Shown piece after piece: positions 62,735 to 64,000 of a DNA stretch of 64,000 nt. Source of the stretch: Paraglaciecola chathamensis S18K6 (lineage in GTDB: Bacteria > Pseudomonadota > Gammaproteobacteria > Enterobacterales > Alteromonadaceae); NCBI GenBank assembly GCA_000314955.1, contig BAEM01000056.1, forward strand, positions 62,001 to 126,000. The letters are read 5' to 3'. A model generated the notes under the pieces. That model did not search any database. It had not been told where the DNA came from and saw only the letters and a list, made by a program, of their open reading frames with translations. The first letter of the stretch is position 1; each line of letters starts with the position of its first letter. Position numbers and translations under genes: made by a program.

Positions 62735-62782
62735 ATTGTTTATAAAAGTAGATATCTTTAAAAAAGGACTAGGCTGAAACAA

Positions 62783-62821
62783 AAAGGCCTGAGTCCGATC
62801 GGTTGTCGAATTCAGGCCTTT
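62783..62821 (-). terminator. Rho-independent terminator of the YdiJ-type gene
   Basis: AAAGGCCTGA pairs with TCAGGCCTTT; read on the minus strand it ends in TTTTTGTTTC. It lies about 100 bp beyond the stop of the YdiJ-type gene. Confidence 0.8.
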
Positions 62822-62922
62822 GTATTTGCTTGGAGTCTAATTTTTAGAGTCTAGCTTTATTTTTAGAGGCTCGCGTTATGGGCTCACTTCGTTCACTGTC
62901 TTTTATTTTGCAAACGCATCAT

Positions 62923-64000
62923 TTATGACAAATGTGCTAGCATCGCTTGCAATGGGTGCTTGGGTTTTTCACCTTCAATTCGGGCGACTTGGCTTCGACA
63001 AGAATAGCCTGTGGCAAGAATTTTCGAGGTATCAAACTTAGCGATTGCTTTCTCCCAGCTAAGCGCGTAAATCCCTTTAGATTGCTCTAAGTGGCTTGCT
63101 TCGTGACCAAACGTGCCTGCCATACCACAACACCCCACAGAAATAGGCGTAAGTGACATGCCCACACGCTGAAACAGTTGCTGCCAATGTTTCTCACTCT
63201 CCGGCAACGCTGTCTTCTCAGTGCAGTGGCCGAAAAATGCGTATTGACTATCCGTTGAGCTGCCGCGCTCTGGAAGGGTAATGGTTGCTAGCCACTCATG
63301 CACCAACTTCACCTCAAAGCTTCCTCTGGTCTCCCCTAGCACTTTATTGTACTCATCCCGATAACACAGCACCAATGACGGGTCGACACCAATCATAGGT
63401 ATGCCTAATGGAGCAAGTTTGTTCAAAAAGTCAGCGCTGTCTTTTGCTGTGCTTGCAAATTCTTTCAAAAAACCTTTTACGTGCTGGGGTTTTCCATTGG
63501 GCATAAAGGGCAGCAAAATGGGCTCATAGCCTAAACACTCAATTAATTTCACCAGATCATGGAGCAAATCCGCTTCATAAAAGCTTGTGAATGGGTCTTG
63601 CACTATCAGTACTTTTCGCGCTCGCTCGTTGGCACTTAACGCTTGCAATGAGCCTAAATCAAATTGGCCAGCCTGATGTCCAGCAAGTTGCTTCTTTAAT
63701 GAAGGGGAAGACAATAACGGCGTATCAACATAACCGACCGTTTTTTTAATAAGCTTGTTCATCCACTGTTGTTTCAAAAAAGCATTAATCAGCCTAGGGG
63801 TTTTGGCCATTAAAGGTGCCATTGCTTCGATATTTCCTACCAAATAATCCTTGGCAGGACGCATATACCGTTGGTAATAAATTGACAAAAAGCGGGCACG
63901 GAATGTCGGTACATCTACGCTGACAGGGCACTGACTAGAGCATGCCTTGCACGCTAAACATCCGTCCATTACCTCTAACACTTCATGTGAAAAATCGTTA
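62923..64000 (-). CDS. YdiJ-type FAD/Fe-S oxidoreductase, C-terminal part (start outside window)
   Basis: The frame is open past the right edge: ...NDFSHEVLEVMDGCLACKACSSQCPVSVDVPTF continues beyond a GTG at 63981 that is internal. The 4Fe-4S motif CxxCxxC...CP, then RARFLSIYYQRYMRPAKDYLVG, LLPFMPNGKPQHVKGFL, GVDPSLVLCYRDEY and CCGMAGTFGHEA match the C-terminal half of E. coli YdiJ, a D-2-hydroxyglutarate dehydrogenase-like protein of about 1000 residues. About a third is visible. Confidence 0.9.
   Translation of the reverse strand, partial: NDFSHEVLEVMDGCLACKACSSQCPVSVDVPTFRARFLSIYYQRYMRPAKDYLVGNIEAMAPLMAKTPRLINAFLKQQWMNKLIKKTVGYVDTPLLSSPSLKKQLAGHQAGQFDLGSLQALSANERARKVLIVQDPFTSFYEADLLHDLVKLIECLGYEPILLPFMPNGKPQHVKGFLKEFASTAKDSADFLNKLAPLGIPMIGVDPSLVLCYRDEYNKVLGETRGSFEVKLVHEWLATITLPERGSSTDSQYAFFGHCTEKTALPESEKHWQQLFQRVGMSLTPISVGCCGMAGTFGHEASHLEQSKGIYALSWEKAIAKFDTSKILATGYSCRSQVARIEGEKPKHPLQAMLAHLS

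Noticed and set aside
62531-62782. Minus-strand 83-codon frame with repeated NF(I/T)WT peptides
   Set aside because: The repetition is the REP-like DNA repeat read through; no ribosome site and no other protein-like features.

Overview
The window reads as chromosomal DNA of a marine gammaproteobacterium of the Alteromonadales (Alteromonas/Paraglaciecola-like). This is inferred from moderate base composition, from conserved blocks (hemA-prfA-prmC-sirB2-sirB1; lolB-ispE-tRNA-Gln-prs; rplY-pth-ychF) and from the protein sequences. No database search was possible, so the genus is a guess. I see no prophage, plasmid backbone, CRISPR array or rRNA. The one mobile-element gene is a REP-associated (RAYT-type) transposase near the right end.

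Layout. 1-7.1 kb: the end of a 2OG-Fe(II) oxygenase-like gene, a SatD/DUF3307 pair, a DUF3565 protein, a purine nucleoside permease family protein, an isochorismatase-like hydrolase, a SufS-SufE fusion, a hypothetical gene and a DUF2750 gene. 7.2-11.5 kb: a 1433-residue multi-pass membrane protein with Cache-like sensor domains and an unusual C-terminal module; this is the least understood gene here. 11.5-21.1 kb: recC-recB-recD, encoding RecBCD. 21.3-27.5 kb: peroxiredoxin-like, royal-jelly-type secreted and alcohol-dehydrogenase-type proteins, two small genes (ribbon-helix-helix-like, and a 38-residue Lys-rich protein), and a TonB-dependent receptor. 27.8-33.3 kb: the biotin locus, bioBFCD divergent from bioA across a BirA-type operator.

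33.3-46.4 kb is housekeeping: sirB1, sirB2, a DUF3369/degenerate HD-GYP response regulator, prmC, prfA and hemA on the minus strand; then lolB, ispE, tRNA-Gln, prs, an MscS channel, rplY, pth and ychF on the plus strand. 46.6-52 kb: a lone periplasmic binding protein, a short-chain dehydrogenase, a hypothetical gene, an AT-rich non-coding stretch, a tRNA operon (Met, Leu, Gln, Gln) with a clear promoter and terminator, and an AgcS symporter. 52-61 kb: an FMN reductase preceded by an unlisted 59-residue membrane protein, a DUF885 lipoprotein, ubiF, a REC-TPR regulator with a small lipoprotein, and an operon of an acetyl-CoA hydrolase/transferase-GNAT fusion with a class-II-type deacetylase. 61.1-62.8 kb: the RAYT gene flanked by about eight REP-like repeats. 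The right edge holds the C-terminal part of a YdiJ-type FAD/Fe-S oxidoreductase.

Short tandem repeats recur at several gene ends and inside genes (18 bp x4, 15 bp x3 twice, 6 bp x8, 14 bp x4, 23 bp x2), which suggests frequent slippage. No complete novel defence or mobile system is evident. The best candidates for undescribed biology are the 1433-residue Cache membrane protein, the RAYT/REP cluster and several small proteins with good translation signals.
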